A DNA stretch of 64,000 nt from Syntrophomonas sp. (GTDB lineage: Bacteria > Bacillota > Syntrophomonadia > Syntrophomonadales > Syntrophomonadaceae): contig JAENZN010000001.1 of the NCBI GenBank assembly GCA_016841245.1, forward strand, positions 307,446 to 371,445, in the 5' to 3' direction. A program made the position numbers and the translations under genes. How positions within the stretch are numbered: the stretch's first letter is position 1; the number at the start of each line of letters is the position of its first letter. The notes beneath the pieces were generated by a model, which was given only the letters and a program-made list of their open reading frames with translations, did not search any database and was not told where the DNA came from. Of the stretch, positions 63,091 through 64,000 are shown piece by piece.

Positions 63091-63813
63091 TTATTCTATT
63101 TTTCGAATTTCACGCTGCAAGCGTTTTAGAATACGCTTTTCCAGCCGCGATATATAGGATTGGGAAATACCTAAAATATCAGCGACTTCTTTCTGTGTTT
63201 TCTCACCACTGCCCATTAAGCCAAAGCGTAGTTGAATGATGGTTTTTTCCCGGTTGCTCAGCTTGTGCATAGCCTGCCATAAGAGACTTTTTTCTACTTC
63301 TCCTTCAATCTTTTTGTAAATCATGTCACTCTCAGTCCCTAAAACATCTGAGAGTAAAAGCTCATTCCCATCCCAATCCACATTCAGGGGTTCATCCAGT
63401 GATATGTCACCTCGGTTTTTCAAATTCCTGCGTAAATACATTAAAATCTCATTTTCTATGCAGCGAGATGCATAAGTGGCCAGTTTTATATTTTTACTGG
63501 GCTCAAAGGTATTAACTGCCTTGATTAAGCCAATAGTTCCTATCGAAACCAGATCTTCAATATTTATACCGGTATTTTCAAATTTTTTAGCAATATAAAC
63601 TACCAATCTCAGGTTATGCTCTATCAGCGTTGATTTAACCGTCATTTCACCCTGTCCCAACCTGAAAATCAAATCCATTTCCTGCCGTTCTCCCAGGGGA
63701 GGTGGCAGTACTTCAGTAGAGCCAATATAATGTATAGCCCTGCTTAACCTGAGTGAAAGAATAATTTTTATTATTCGGAGTCTGAACTTACTAAAATCTG
63801 CTGCCCATCTCAT
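63091..63813 (-). CDS. sigE: Sporulation sigma factor E, pro-form
   Basis: 240 aa. The N-terminal pro-sequence (about 1-30) has a hydrophobic/basic helix ([19 protein letters not shown]), then [13 protein letters not shown] where the SpoIIGA protease cuts. Region 2 includes [20 protein letters not shown] and [20 protein letters not shown]; region 4 has [19 protein letters not shown]. Mother-cell sigma factor. ATG after AGGAGG; spoIIGA ends 12 bp upstream. Confidence 0.97.
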   Translation of the reverse strand: MRWAADFSKFRLRIIKIILSLRLSRAIHYIGSTEVLPPPLGERQEMDLIFRLGQGEMTVKSTLIEHNLRLVVYIAKKFENTGINIEDLVSIGTIGLIKAVNTFEPSKNIKLATYASRCIENEILMYLRRNLKNRGDISLDEPLNVDWDGNELLLSDVLGTESDMIYKKIEGEVEKSLLWQAMHKLSNREKTIIQLRFGLMGSGEKTQKEVADILGISQSYISRLEKRILKRLQREIRKIE

Positions 63814-63825
63814 AACCTTCTCCTC

Positions 63826-64000
63826 CTATCCACCCTCAACTATTTCCGCCGGCACCAACATCTGATACTTATTTTGCGATGTCAATTTCCCTTTATAAAT
63901 ACCAATAACCATATTCTTATACAGGGGATGATTTTTACCCAGGTCCACCTTAACTTCATCGGCCCGTATGCCTACCAACATTCCATTGCTCTTACCAATT
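63826..64000 (-). CDS. spoIIGA: SpoIIGA, pro-sigma-E protease (C-terminal part, cut by the window edge)
   Basis: The last 57 codons are present, ending KYQMLVPAEIVEGG and TAG at 63826. The segment IGKSNGMLVGIRADEVKVDL and the place directly in front of sigE identify the aspartic protease SpoIIGA that activates pro-sigma-E. The N-terminal membrane part and the active-site aspartates lie outside the window. Confidence 0.85.
   Translation of the reverse strand, partial: IGKSNGMLVGIRADEVKVDLGKNHPLYKNMVIGIYKGKLTSQNKYQMLVPAEIVEGG

Overview
The window comes from an endospore-forming, flagellated, low-to-moderate G+C Firmicute of the class Clostridia. The evidence is pro-sigma-E, sigma-G and the end of SpoIIGA at the right edge, CodY, a HslV/CodY block like that of Bacillus, and a single large Bacillus-type fla/che operon. 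An electron-bifurcating NfnAB pair and an alcohol/aldehyde dehydrogenase fusion point to an anaerobe handling reduced cofactors. A Syntrophomonas-like syntroph is my best guess. It is inference only, since no database search was possible.

Left part (1-9 kb, mostly minus strand): a defence island. Reading on the minus strand, the order is an Mrr-type endonuclease, a 56-aa zinc-ribbon-like small protein, hsdM, hsdS, a four-helix-bundle gene broken by one amber codon and flanked by AT-rich inverted repeats, hsdR, and the C-terminal stub of an HNH endonuclease. Stem-loops lie at the extreme left edge.

Middle (9-19.7 kb): a redox and regulatory region. A minus-strand LuxR-type regulator faces a plus-strand 888-aa fusion of a non-acylating aldehyde dehydrogenase with an iron-type alcohol dehydrogenase. 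The fusion is clearly richer in G+C than its surroundings. Its upstream region carries three operator-like palindromes spaced exactly 64 bp apart. NAD kinase and nfnA-nfnB follow, so together they could oxidise alcohols and redistribute electrons between NAD(H), NADP(H) and ferredoxin. A TetR-type regulator (with a related half-site pair in its own leader) and an AraC/GyrI-type regulator complete the block. Long intergenic stretches hold palindromes and a 33-nt repeat shared between two sites.

19.7-50.5 kb (minus strand): the fla/che operon, transcribed from flgB at 50.5 kb leftward to a SwrB-like gene. It covers basal body, export apparatus, hook, switch, FlhFG, a PilZ protein, CheBAWCD, sigma-28 and a FapA-family protein. 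Genes overlap or are separated by a few tens of bases. Several starts are TTG or GTG set by good Shine-Dalgarno sequences.

50.5-59.4 kb (minus strand): dprA-topA-trmFO-xerC-hslV-hslU-codY, the same order as in Bacillus. hslU has no ATG/GTG/TTG at its proper N-terminus and seems to start at CTG (or ATA). A 650-bp structured gap separates codY from flgB.

59.4-64 kb: sporulation end. Partial spoIIGA, sigE and sigG (minus strand) are followed by a 45-aa membrane peptide, a solitary DNA methyltransferase and two small plus-strand genes. REP-like palindromes of at least two sequence families are interspersed. No tRNA, rRNA, CRISPR array or complete insertion sequence was seen.
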